A stretch of DNA of 44,844 nucleotides from positions 1-44,844 of the forward strand of contig ONSW01000042.1 of NCBI GenBank assembly GCA_900320595.1, given 5' to 3'. The notes under the pieces were generated by a model. The model was given only the letters and a program-made list of their open reading frames with translations, did no database searches and had not been told where the DNA came from. Below are positions 13,257-17,917 of the stretch, one piece after another (within the stretch, counting starts at the first letter, position 1; every line of letters starts with the position of its first letter). The position numbers and the translations under genes are program-made. The stretch is from an uncultured Eubacteriales bacterium. Its GTDB lineage: Bacteria; Bacillota; Clostridia; Oscillospirales; Oscillospiraceae.

Positions 13257-13286
13257 AAAAAGCGCCTGGCCGAAACCAGACGCTTT
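13257..13286 (-). terminator. terminator of the large tRNA array
   Basis: On the minus strand AAAGCGTCTGG and CCAGGCGCTTTTT form a stem with one mismatch around TTTCGG, with a T-run. It lies 15 bases past the last tRNA (Tyr) and before the XRE gene, so it ends the array transcript. Confidence 0.85.
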
Positions 13287-13301
13287 CCCAGAAGAGGTTT
13301 G

Positions 13302-13390
13302 TGGTGGGAGAAGTTGGATTTGAACCAACGTAGGCCGAAGCCAACGGATTTACAGTCCGCCCCTTTTGACCAGACTCAGGCATTCTCCCA
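13302..13390 (-). tRNA. tRNA-Tyr(GTA)
   Basis: Last tRNA of array 1. Anticodon loop CTGTAAA, long variable arm, T-arm GGTTCAAATCC and encoded CCA. Its acceptor arms TGGGAGA and TCTCCCA pair perfectly. Confidence 0.95.
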
Positions 13391-13392
13391 TA

Positions 13393-13468
13393 TGGTGGGC
13401 TCTCCAGGAATCGAACCTGGGACGCGCAGATCTTCAGTCTGCCGCTCTACCAACTGAGCTAAGAACCC
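13393..13468 (-). tRNA. tRNA-Phe(GAA)
   Basis: 76 bases including encoded CCA. Anticodon stem-loop GCAGA-CTGAAGA-TCTGC and T-loop GGTTCGATTCC. Confidence 0.95.
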
Positions 13469-13469
13469 G

Positions 13470-13546
13470 TGGGGTGCGTGGCCGGTCTCGAACCGGCGAC
13501 CTCCAGGGCCACAACCTGGCGCTCTAACCTTCTGAGCTACACGCAA
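13470..13546 (-). tRNA. tRNA-His(GTG)
   Basis: Anticodon stem-loop CCAGG-TTGTGGC-CCTGG and T-arm GCCGGTTCGAGACCGGC, with encoded CCA. Only one or two bases separate it from the Phe gene. Confidence 0.93.
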
Positions 13547-13552
13547 CATAAA

Positions 13553-13627
13553 TGGTTGCAGGGGCGGGAGTTGAACCCGCATTGGGCAGCTTATGAAGCT
13601 GTTGCATTGCCGGTCTGCCACCCTGCA
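13553..13627 (-). tRNA. tRNA-Met(CAT)
   Basis: 75 bases; acceptor TGCAGGG pairs with CCCTGCA. Anticodon loop TTCATAA. It lacks the three G-C pairs of initiator tRNA below the loop, so it is an elongator type. A CAT anticodon modified for Ile (lysidine) cannot be excluded. Confidence 0.9.
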
Positions 13628-13699
13628 TCGGTACGCCCCGCTGCGTTGCAAGCCGCCCTCCTTTTTGAGGAGACACAAAGACCATTGTGATACGGGGCA
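13628..13699 (-). other. tRNA-like element, degenerate
   Basis: Between Met and Leu lies a tRNA-sized segment that folds into parts of a cloverleaf. The acceptor-like arms are TGCCCCG and CGGGGCG followed by TACC, a D-arm is CACA-ATGGTCTT-TGTG, and an anticodon-like arm is TCTCC-TCAAAAA-GGAGG. It lacks the TTCRA T-loop, and the base before the would-be anticodon is C, not T. It may be a decayed tRNA or a tRNA mimic; function is unknown. Confidence 0.4.
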
Positions 13700-13787
13700 T
13701 GGTGCACGAAGTGAGACTCGAACTCACAAGCCCATGACGGGCACCAGATCCTTAGTCTGGCGCGTATTCCAATTCCGCCATTCGTGC
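13700..13787 (-). tRNA. tRNA-Leu(AAG)
   Basis: Acceptor GCACGAA pairs with TTCGTGC. Anticodon stem-loop CCAGA-CTAAGGA-TCTGG gives AAG, reading CTT/CTC. Long variable arm and encoded CCA. Confidence 0.92.
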
Positions 13788-13791
13788 ATAT

Positions 13792-13867
13792 TGGTGCGCC
13801 TTGAGGGGATCGAACCCACGACCTTCGGATTAAGAGTCCGCTGCTCTACCAGCTGAGCTAAAAGCGC
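13792..13867 (-). tRNA. tRNA-Lys(CTT)
   Basis: 76 bases with encoded CCA; anticodon loop CTCTTAA; acceptor GCGCTTT. Confidence 0.95.
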
Positions 13868-13870
13868 ATA

Positions 13871-13946
13871 TGGCGCGTCCTGCAGGACTTGAACCTGCGA
13901 CCTTCGGATTAACAGTCCGTCGCTCTACCGACTGAGCTAAGAACGC
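13871..13946 (-). tRNA. tRNA-Asn(GTT)
   Basis: 76 bases with encoded CCA; anticodon loop CTGTTAA; T-arm GCAGGTTCAAGTCCTGC. Confidence 0.95.
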
Positions 13947-13949
13947 ATA

Positions 13950-14025
13950 TGGTACGCCCTGCGGGGCTCGAACCCGCGACCTGCGGTTTAAAAGACCGCT
14001 GCTCTACCAACTGAGCTAAGAACGT
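13950..14025 (-). tRNA. tRNA-Lys(TTT)
   Basis: 76 bases with encoded CCA; anticodon stem-loop GCGGT-CTTTTAA-ACCGC; T-arm GCGGGTTCGAGCCCCGC. Confidence 0.95.
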
Positions 14026-14028
14026 ATA

Positions 14029-14113
14029 TGGTGCACAGGGCGGGACTCGAACCCGCATGCCGTTTGGGCACCAGTTCCTGAAACTGGCTTGTCTACCATT
14101 CCAACACCTGTGC
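14029..14113 (-). tRNA. tRNA-Leu(CAG)
   Basis: 85 bases with a long variable arm and encoded CCA; anticodon stem-loop CCAGT-TTCAGGA-ACTGG; acceptor GCACAGG. Confidence 0.94.
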
Positions 14114-14116
14114 ATA

Positions 14117-14205
14117 TGGCGGAGTGAGAGCGGCTCGAACGCTCAAGCGCATTGCTGCGTCGCCTCCTTAGCGGGGAGGTCCCTTACCTGTTAGGGTATC
14201 ACTCC
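14117..14205 (-). tRNA. tRNA-Ser(GCT), with C33
   Basis: 89 bases with a long variable arm; acceptor GGAGTGA pairs with TCACTCC; G73 and CCA. Anticodon stem-loop CCTCC-CCGCTAA-GGAGG. Position 33 is C where nearly all tRNAs have T. Confidence 0.92.
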
Positions 14206-14208
14206 ATA

Positions 14209-14297
14209 TGGCGCAGGACGGAGGTGTCGATCCCCACAACATCTCTGTTGCCCTCGGTTTTCTAGACCGGTGTCAGCGCCGGCTGACATCATCCTGC
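14209..14297 (-). tRNA. serine-type tRNA with 8+4 acceptor branch (allo-tRNA-like), anticodon AGA
   Basis: 89 bases that do not fit the usual 7+5 fold. The acceptor pairs over 8 bp (GCAGGATG with CGTCCTGC). The T-stem has 4 bp (GGGG with CCTC) around ATCGACA. The D-arm is an unusually long hairpin, TGTCAGC-CGGC-GCTGACA. The anticodon arm is CGGT-CTAGAAA-ACCG, giving AGA, and a long variable arm CAACA-GAGA-TGTTG follows. G73 and the variable arm point to serine. The 8+4 branch is the hallmark of published allo-tRNAs. Confidence 0.75.
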
Positions 14298-14307
14298 ATA
14301 TCTGTTT

Positions 14308-14381
14308 TGGCACCGCACCGAGGTTTCGATCCTCGTCCTCCTGGGTCAAAGCCAGGTGTGCTCCCATTACACCAGTCCGGT
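14308..14381 (-). tRNA. tRNA-Gln(TTG)
   Basis: 74 bases with encoded CCA; anticodon stem-loop CCTGG-CTTTGAC-CCAGG; D-arm TGGTGTAATGG typical of Gln. The acceptor has one mismatch (ACCGGAC against GTGCGGT). Confidence 0.9.
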
Positions 14382-14384
14382 ATT

Positions 14385-14422
14385 TGGTGCGCGAGGTGAG
14401 ATTTGAACTCACAAGCCCAGCA
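14385..14422 (-). pseudogene. 3' fragment of a tRNA-Leu
   Basis: Only the T-arm and acceptor 3' strand with CCA remain (GTGAGTTCAAATCTCAC then CTCGCGCACCA). It closely resembles the 3' end of the Leu(AAG) gene at 13700 (shared GGGCTTGTGAGTTC). The 5' half is missing, so it cannot make a tRNA. It is a relic of recombination within the array. Confidence 0.75.
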
Positions 14423-14424
14423 TG

Positions 14425-14509
14425 TGGTGCCTGCCGAGGGACTCGAACCCCCAATCCTAACGGCGCCCGATCTTAAGCCGGACGTGTATACCAATTCCAC
14501 CAGACAGGC
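14425..14509 (-). tRNA. tRNA-Leu(TAA)
   Basis: 85 bases; acceptor GCCTGTC; anticodon stem-loop TCCGG-CTTAAGA-TCGGG; long variable arm; T-arm GGGGGTTCGAGTCCCTC; encoded CCA. Confidence 0.92.
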
Positions 14510-14513
14510 AAAT

Positions 14514-14590
14514 TGGTGACCCCTGCGGGATTTGAACCCGGCATTTCCGGCTTGAGAGGCCGGCGTCCTAACCGGTTAGACTAAGGGGCC
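14514..14590 (-). tRNA. tRNA-Glu(CTC)
   Basis: 77 bases with encoded CCA; acceptor GGCCCCT; anticodon stem-loop CCGGC-CTCTCAA-GCCGG. Confidence 0.94.
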
Positions 14591-14593
14591 GTA

Positions 14594-14670
14594 TGGCAAC
14601 CCCGACGGGGCTCGAACCCGCGATCTCCTGATAGACAGTCAGGCGTGTTAGCCATCTGCACTACGGGGCT
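14594..14670 (-). tRNA. tRNA-Asp(GTC)
   Basis: 77 bases; anticodon stem-loop CCTGA-CTGTCTA-TCAGG; T-arm GCGGGTTCGAGCCCCGT; encoded CCA. Confidence 0.94.
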
Positions 14671-14676
14671 GTATCA

Positions 14677-14750
14677 TGGCACCGGATCATGGATTTGAAC
14701 CACGACTTCCTGAGTCAGAGTCAGGCGTGCTGCCGTTACACCAATCCGGT
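14677..14750 (-). tRNA. tRNA-Gln(CTG)
   Basis: 74 bases; anticodon stem-loop CCTGA-CTCTGAC-TCAGG; acceptor ACCGGAT with ATCCGGT; encoded CCA. Confidence 0.94.
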
Positions 14751-14753
14751 ATA

Positions 14754-14829
14754 TGGTGATCCCTGCCGGATTTGAACCGAGCATTACCGCCTTGAAAGGG
14801 CGGCGACCTACCTGTTAGTCGAAGGGACC
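14754..14829 (-). tRNA. tRNA-Glu(TTC)
   Basis: First tRNA of array 1. Anticodon stem-loop CCGCC-CTTTCAA-GGCGG; acceptor GGTCCCT; encoded CCA. A hairpin ends three bases before its 5' end. Confidence 0.94.
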
Positions 14830-14832
14830 ACG

Positions 14833-14854
14833 CCAGCCCGATCATTTGGGCTGG
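14833..14854. other. hairpin between regulator and first tRNA
   Basis: CCAGCCC pairs with GGGCTGG around an 8-base loop. On the plus strand a T-run follows, so it can terminate plus-strand transcription. On the minus strand, the direction of the array, there is no T-run, so there it more likely protects or processes the transcript between regulator and tRNA. Confidence 0.6.
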
Positions 14855-14861
14855 TTTTTAT

Positions 14862-15116
14862 TTATGCTGAGATTCGGATCGTTCCGTCGTCTTGAAATAT
14901 CAAGATATCCTCGATCCTCACCCCGAACACGGCTGCGAGAACGACGAGATTGTCAACCGTCGGCAAAGCCGTTCCACGCTGCCACTTGTAAATTGCCTGC
15001 GGGGTGCTGAAGCCGAAGATGTCCTGGAGATCCTTCACAGTCAAACCTGCGTTGACTCGCAAGCGTGCGATGTTGATTCCTGTTGCGGTCAAGTCAATGA
15101 CCGGTATTCGATTCAT
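14862..15116 (-). CDS. 84-aa XRE-type regulator 1 of tRNA module
   Basis: A small helix-turn-helix protein; residues about 16-75 (INIARLRVNAGLTVKDLQDI, then STPQAIYKWQRG and LPTVDNLVVLAAVFGV) match the Cro/C1 fold. It is a close paralogue (roughly 75% identical by eye) of the protein at 17014-17268. It lies between rtcB and array 1, on the same strand, 45 bases after rtcB. The equivalent gene in module 2 stands at the same place before its tRNA array. It probably represses the module promoter at the TATACC/GGTATA palindrome; that is inference. Confidence 0.85.
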   Translation of the reverse strand: MNRIPVIDLTATGINIARLRVNAGLTVKDLQDIFGFSTPQAIYKWQRGTALPTVDNLVVLAAVFGVRIEDILIFQDDGTIRISA

Positions 15117-15161
15117 TTCATTTACGCTCCTATTCCGGCGCAGAGCCGGAAAGGAACCGGC

Positions 15162-16361
15162 TCAGTTGGCCTTAAAGTTGTAGATAGGTTTTAATACTTC
15201 AATAATGTCTACGCTTTCACCGATCACGTCGATGATGTCCGCGAGGGATTTGTACGCCATAGGCGCTTCATCCAGCGTGGCTTCATTAACCGAGGTCGTG
15301 TAGATGCCCTCCATCTCGCGGCGGTATTCGTCCAGATCGAGACGCTCTTTTGCAGCGGTACGCGACATGATACGGCCGGCACCGTGAGGCGCGGAGAAGT
15401 TCCAGTCGGGGTTGCCCTTGCCGATGGCCAGCACACTGCCGTCACGCATGTTGATCGGGATCAGCACCTTCTCGCCCTTGTGCGCGGCGATGGCGCCCTT
15501 GCGGAGGATCATTTCCTCGGTGTCGATGTAGTTATGGATCGTGTGAAAGGCGTCAACCTCTTCGATGCCAAGTTGCTGCAAGATGATTTCGGCCATGAGC
15601 TCCCGGCTCCGGCGGGCGAAGCGCTGGCAGATCTCCACATCGTGGATGTAGTCCTCCAGATACGGACCGTATACGAAGCAGAGGTCCTCCGGGATCGTTG
15701 CCTCGCGCGATTCCCACTTAAGCGCTTTCAATGCGTCCTGTATTTCATTCCGGCGGCCGGCGGCTTTGTACTCTGCAATCAGCGCATCTCGCCTGGCAAA
15801 GTACTCCTCCTTGCCCTTGTTCAGATCGATGGCAAGGCGCTGGTAGAACTCGGCCACCTGTTTGCCCAGATTTCGAGAACCCGAGTGGATAACCAAATAC
15901 TTTGTGCCATCAGCCGCCTGGTCGATCTCGATGAAGTGGTTGCCGCCGCCGAGGGTGCCAAGGCTGCGCTCGAGACGCTTGGCGTCCTTCAGCCCGCGGT
16001 AGCAGCGCAGGGCAAGCAGGTCGAAGTGTTCTTTCCGGCCTTCCCAGACGTTCAGCCCGGAGGGGATGAAGTGCGCGGCGGCATCCATCTGTTCCATGTC
16101 GATTTCAACCTGGCCAAGATTCACGGTGTACATGCCGCAGCCGATATCCACACCGACGATGTTGGGCACAGCCTTGTCCTTCACGGTCATGGTCGTTCCG
16201 ATCGTGCAGCCCTTGCCTGCATGGACGTCGGGCATGATGCGGATCTGGCTGCCCGCGGTAAACTCGTAATCACACATCCGGCGGATCTGCTCGACGGCCT
16301 CGTCCTCGATGACCTTGGCAAAGCAAATCGCGGTATTTACTTGTCCCTTAATTTCCATCAT
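15162..16361 (-). CDS. rtcB: RtcB-family RNA ligase (tRNA repair)
   Basis: A 399-residue GTP- and Mn-dependent ligase that joins 3'-phosphate or 2',3'-cyclic phosphate ends to 5'-OH ends, the ends left by most anticodon nucleases. Signature blocks are present in order: DVHAGKGCTIG (about 45), GVDIGCGM (about 70), LGGGNHFIE (about 140), HSGSRNLG (about 160) and SAPHGAGRIMSR (about 325), whose His accepts GMP. ATG follows AGGAG at 8 bases. It is the first gene after the leader ORF and terminator and is followed by the XRE gene and 17 tRNAs on the same strand. That context points to repair of cut tRNA rather than general RNA processing. No archease partner is visible. Confidence 0.93.
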   Translation of the reverse strand: MMEIKGQVNTAICFAKVIEDEAVEQIRRMCDYEFTAGSQIRIMPDVHAGKGCTIGTTMTVKDKAVPNIVGVDIGCGMYTVNLGQVEIDMEQMDAAAHFIPSGLNVWEGRKEHFDLLALRCYRGLKDAKRLERSLGTLGGGNHFIEIDQAADGTKYLVIHSGSRNLGKQVAEFYQRLAIDLNKGKEEYFARRDALIAEYKAAGRRNEIQDALKALKWESREATIPEDLCFVYGPYLEDYIHDVEICQRFARRSRELMAEIILQQLGIEEVDAFHTIHNYIDTEEMILRKGAIAAHKGEKVLIPINMRDGSVLAIGKGNPDWNFSAPHGAGRIMSRTAAKERLDLDEYRREMEGIYTTSVNEATLDEAPMAYKSLADIIDVIGESVDIIEVLKPIYNFKAN

Positions 16362-16386
16362 GCTGTTTTCTCCTGTAAATAGACGT

Positions 16387-16421
16387 GAAAAAGCCGCTCA
16401 CCTCATACAAGGCAAGCGGCT
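16387..16421 (-). terminator. attenuator-like terminator 1 (leader to rtcB)
   Basis: On the minus strand AGCCGCTTGCC pairs with GGTGAGCGGCT (11 bp with two G-T pairs) around TTGTATGA, then TTTTTC. It lies 28 bases after the stop of the small ORF and 26 bases before the rtcB start, within one transcription unit. Its 5' arm and the TTGTATG part of the loop are identical to terminator 2. Confidence 0.88.
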
Positions 16422-16449
16422 GAAATCTATCTGATAGTCCCCGGGCGGG

Positions 16450-16578
16450 TTATACAATCACATTTCGATTCTTCTTTGCCTTATATGAGCGCGTGAAATG
16501 ACGGTCCAGATAATTAAAGCTGGACTGGAGCTGTTCCATGTGCTTTTTCCCTGACAAAGAGAAACGAACTGCAATCAT
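16450..16578 (-). CDS. leader peptide 1 (42 aa) whose codons match array 1
   Basis: A 42-codon ORF preceded by GGAAAGGAAAAAG, too short for usual gene finding. Residues 11-25 are KKHMEQLQSSFNYLD. These fifteen residues use exactly the eleven amino acids carried by array 1 and none of the nine that are absent from it. Codon choice follows the anticodons: Lys AAA and AAG for TTT and CTT, Leu CTC and CTG for AAG and CAG, Ser TCC and AGC for AGA and GCT, and two Gln CAG codons for two Gln tRNAs. Start, VRF-L and HF--SY--K residues are shared with leader 2. A terminator follows. I infer a ribosome-stalling sensor, not a functional protein. Confidence 0.8.
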   Translation of the reverse strand: MIAVRFSLSGKKHMEQLQSSFNYLDRHFTRSYKAKKNRNVIV

Positions 16579-16619
16579 GTCTTTTTCCTTTCCGGGCCTT
16601 GCCCTGATTTTCTGACGTC

Positions 16620-16663
16620 ACTATAGCACGTTGTGTTCCCGTTGTAAAGAAACCTGTGGTATA
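16620..16663 (-). promoter_or_regulatory. promoter and operator of tRNA module 1
   Basis: TTTACA (16643-16648) and TATAGT (16620-16625) are separated by exactly 17 bases on the minus strand. Upstream of the -35 lies TATACCACAGGTTTC (16649-16663), whose left half and spacing match the perfect palindrome of module 2. Both promoters share TTTACAAC and the spacing. Confidence 0.8.
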
Positions 16664-16681
16664 CATGACTATGTTTTGTTA

Positions 16682-16757
16682 TGGTGCGCTCTACAGGATT
16701 CGAACCTGTGATCTTCGGATTATCGATCCGCTGCTCTACCAACTGAGCTAAGAGCGC
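16682..16757 (-). tRNA. tRNA-Ile(GAT), with C33
   Basis: Last gene of array 2. 76 bases with CCA; acceptor GCGCTCT pairs with AGAGCGC. The anticodon loop is TCGATAA, so position 33 is C rather than T. Confidence 0.92.
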
Positions 16758-16760
16758 ATA

Positions 16761-16836
16761 TGGTACGCCCTCGGAGATTCGAACTCCGCACTTCCGAATT
16801 ATAAGTTCGGCGTTCTGCCAACTGAACTAAAGGCGT
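16761..16836 (-). tRNA. tRNA-Ile(TAT)
   Basis: 76 bases; anticodon stem-loop CCGAA-CTTATAA-TTCGG; this is the rarer Ile tRNA that reads ATA without lysidine. T-arm GCGGAGTTCGAATCTCCG; encoded CCA. Confidence 0.92.
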
Positions 16837-16839
16837 ATG

Positions 16840-16914
16840 TGGAGCGCCTTCGGAGATTCGAACTCCAGATTTTCGCATTACGAGAGCGATGTTCTGCCGT
16901 TGAACTAAAGGCGC
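16840..16914 (-). tRNA. tRNA-Thr(CGT)
   Basis: 75 bases; anticodon loop CTCGTAA, with a T-T mismatch closing the anticodon stem; acceptor GCGCCTT; encoded CCA. Confidence 0.9.
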
Positions 16915-16917
16915 ATG

Positions 16918-16991
16918 TGGAGCGCCCCCGGAGATTCGAACTCCGGTCCCCGCGTTACAAATGCGGTGTTCTTCCGCTGAACTAAAGGCGC
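16918..16991 (-). tRNA. tRNA-Thr(TGT)
   Basis: First gene of array 2, 74 bases. Anticodon loop TTTGTAA with an A-C mismatch closing the stem; T-arm CCGGAGTTCGAATCTCCGG; encoded CCA. Confidence 0.9.
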
Positions 16992-16998
16992 ATTTCCT

Positions 16999-17033
16999 GA
17001 GCCGCCGCATCTACTATGCGGATACGGCGGCTC
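16999..17033. other. hairpin at end of regulator 2
   Basis: GAGCCGCC pairs with GGCGGCTC, with an inner GCAT/ATGC stem. It overlaps the last codons and stop of the regulator gene and ends 8 bases before the first tRNA. It takes the same place as the hairpin at 14833-14854 in module 1. Confidence 0.6.
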
Positions 17034-17268
17034 CTCCGTCTTCCTGAAATACTAAGATGTCATCGATTTTTACTCCGAAGAGAGCAGCAAGTACTGCGAG
17101 GTTGTCTACCGTCGGCAGGGTATCACCGCGTTGCCATTTATAGATGGCTTGTGGAGTACAAAAGCCGAAGACATCCTGCAAATCTCTCACCGTCAGTCCT
17201 GCATGAACTCGAAGTCGAACGATGTTGAGCCCGGTTGCGGGGAGGTTGATAACCGGCATGCGATTCAT
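17014..17268 (-). CDS. 84-aa XRE-type regulator 2 of tRNA module
   Basis: Paralogue of the protein at 14862-15116, same length, colinear throughout (MNR-PVI-L-ATG-NI-RLRV-AGLTV-DLQD-FGF-TPQAIYKWQRG). It is the only protein gene between terminator 2 and array 2. It starts 19 bases after the outer stem of the terminator, with AAGGGGTG upstream. It probably controls the module promoter, perhaps also that of module 1, given the shared operator half. Confidence 0.85.
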   Translation of the reverse strand: MNRMPVINLPATGLNIVRLRVHAGLTVRDLQDVFGFCTPQAIYKWQRGDTLPTVDNLAVLAALFGVKIDDILVFQEDGGAAVSA

Positions 17269-17286
17269 GATAAATACACCCCTTAA

Positions 17287-17334
17287 TGAATACTAAAAGC
17301 CGCCTGCCCCATACAAGGCAAGCGGCTGTATTCA
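17287..17334 (-). terminator. attenuator-like terminator 2 (leader to regulator 2)
   Basis: On the minus strand AGCCGCTTGCC pairs with GGCAGGCGGCT (11 bp, one G-T pair) around TTGTATGG, followed by TTTTAGT. An outer stem GTATTCA/TGAATAC lengthens it. It lies 18 bases after the small ORF stop. The T-run is weaker than in terminator 1. Confidence 0.82.
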
Positions 17335-17351
17335 TCCCTAATCCTGTTTGG

Positions 17352-17483
17352 TTAGGCCAATGAGTGCGTACAGTCGTGGTTCTTTACCCCATATGAGCAT
17401 GCGAAATGAGAGCCCGAAATAGTAATCTCGGACGTCGTTGTAATCTGCTCATTGGGTATCAAGAGGAACCGAACGAAACTCAT
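17352..17483 (-). CDS. leader peptide 2 (43 aa) rich in Ile and Thr codons
   Basis: A 43-codon ORF preceded by GGAAAGGAAAA. Residues 14-22 are ITTTSEITI, with a further Ile at 9. The array downstream holds only Ile and Thr tRNAs, and each has a codon here: ATA at residue 9 for Ile(TAT), ATT at 14, 20 and 22 for Ile(GAT), ACA at 15 for Thr(TGT), ACG at 16 and 17 for Thr(CGT). The two leader peptides are related at their ends (VRF-L and HF--SY--K) but differ in the middle, the part that matches the respective array. I infer a ribosome-stalling sensor. Confidence 0.78.
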   Translation of the reverse strand: MSFVRFLLIPNEQITTTSEITISGSHFACSYGVKNHDCTHSLA

Positions 17484-17525
17484 GACGTTTTCCTTTCCGG
17501 GGGTTGCCCTTTTCTTTTCGTGGAT

Positions 17526-17569
17526 ACTGTATCACGATCAGGCTTAGTTGTAAATATACCTGCGGTATA
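17526..17569 (-). promoter_or_regulatory. promoter and palindromic operator of tRNA module 2
   Basis: TTTACA (17549-17554) and TACAGT (17526-17531) are 17 bases apart on the minus strand. Directly upstream of the -35 is the perfect palindrome TATACCGCAGGTATA (17555-17569), a likely site for the XRE regulator. Confidence 0.8.
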
Positions 17570-17584
17570 AACATTCCTTCAGAA

Positions 17585-17896
17585 TCATTTGGAATAATAC
17601 GCCGCCCAGCCGACAAAACAGCCGTCCTCCGGCATGACCAGGACGCCGCCGGGCTTGCCTCTGCGGCGGATGAGAAGGCAGTCCCAGACCTCGCCCTTTT
17701 TGCAGCGGCGGCCATGGTCCTCGATAAACTGGCGGTCGGCCAGCATGTCGGTGATGAAGTTCTCGTAATCGATCGCCGGTAACTGGATCTCCGTGACGAT
17801 CCGGTAGGGGCGCTCCTGCTCAATCAGGTGCGGCACCATCAGATCTTCGATCCTGCGAGGGTGCTCTACAAAGTACGCATAGCCAAAGTAGTCCAT
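17585..17896 (-). CDS. conserved-looking hypothetical protein, 103 aa
   Basis: Not assigned to a function. It is a soluble protein with no signal peptide, rich in aromatic and acidic residues, starting MDYFGYAYFVEHP. GGAGG lies 9 bases before the ATG. It is transcribed away from the ribbon-helix-helix gene at 18007, with AAGTAC operator-like sites in the shared upstream region, so both are probably under that regulator. Its 3' end lies just before promoter 2 of the tRNA modules. Confidence 0.7.
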   Translation of the reverse strand: MDYFGYAYFVEHPRRIEDLMVPHLIEQERPYRIVTEIQLPAIDYENFITDMLADRQFIEDHGRRCKKGEVWDCLLIRRRGKPGGVLVMPEDGCFVGWAAYYSK

Positions 17897-17917
17897 CTAT
17901 CTATCCTCCAAATGTTA

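Noticed and set aside
14209-14297. Amber-suppressor or selenocysteine tRNA
   Set aside because: The loop contains CTA, but the only stem that pairs (CGGT/ACCG) makes AGA the anticodon. Selenocysteine tRNA would have an 8+5 branch and a TCA anticodon; neither fits.
17352-17454. Alternative reading frame through leader 2 (ADYNDVRDYYFG...)
   Set aside because: It has no start with a ribosome site and an in-frame TGA lies just upstream; the frame with HF--SY--K is the one shared with leader 1.
16387-17569. T-box riboswitch upstream of rtcB or the regulator
   Set aside because: The leaders lack the conserved T-box bulge (TGGNACCGCG-type) and the specifier-loop layout; a small ORF followed by a terminator explains them better.
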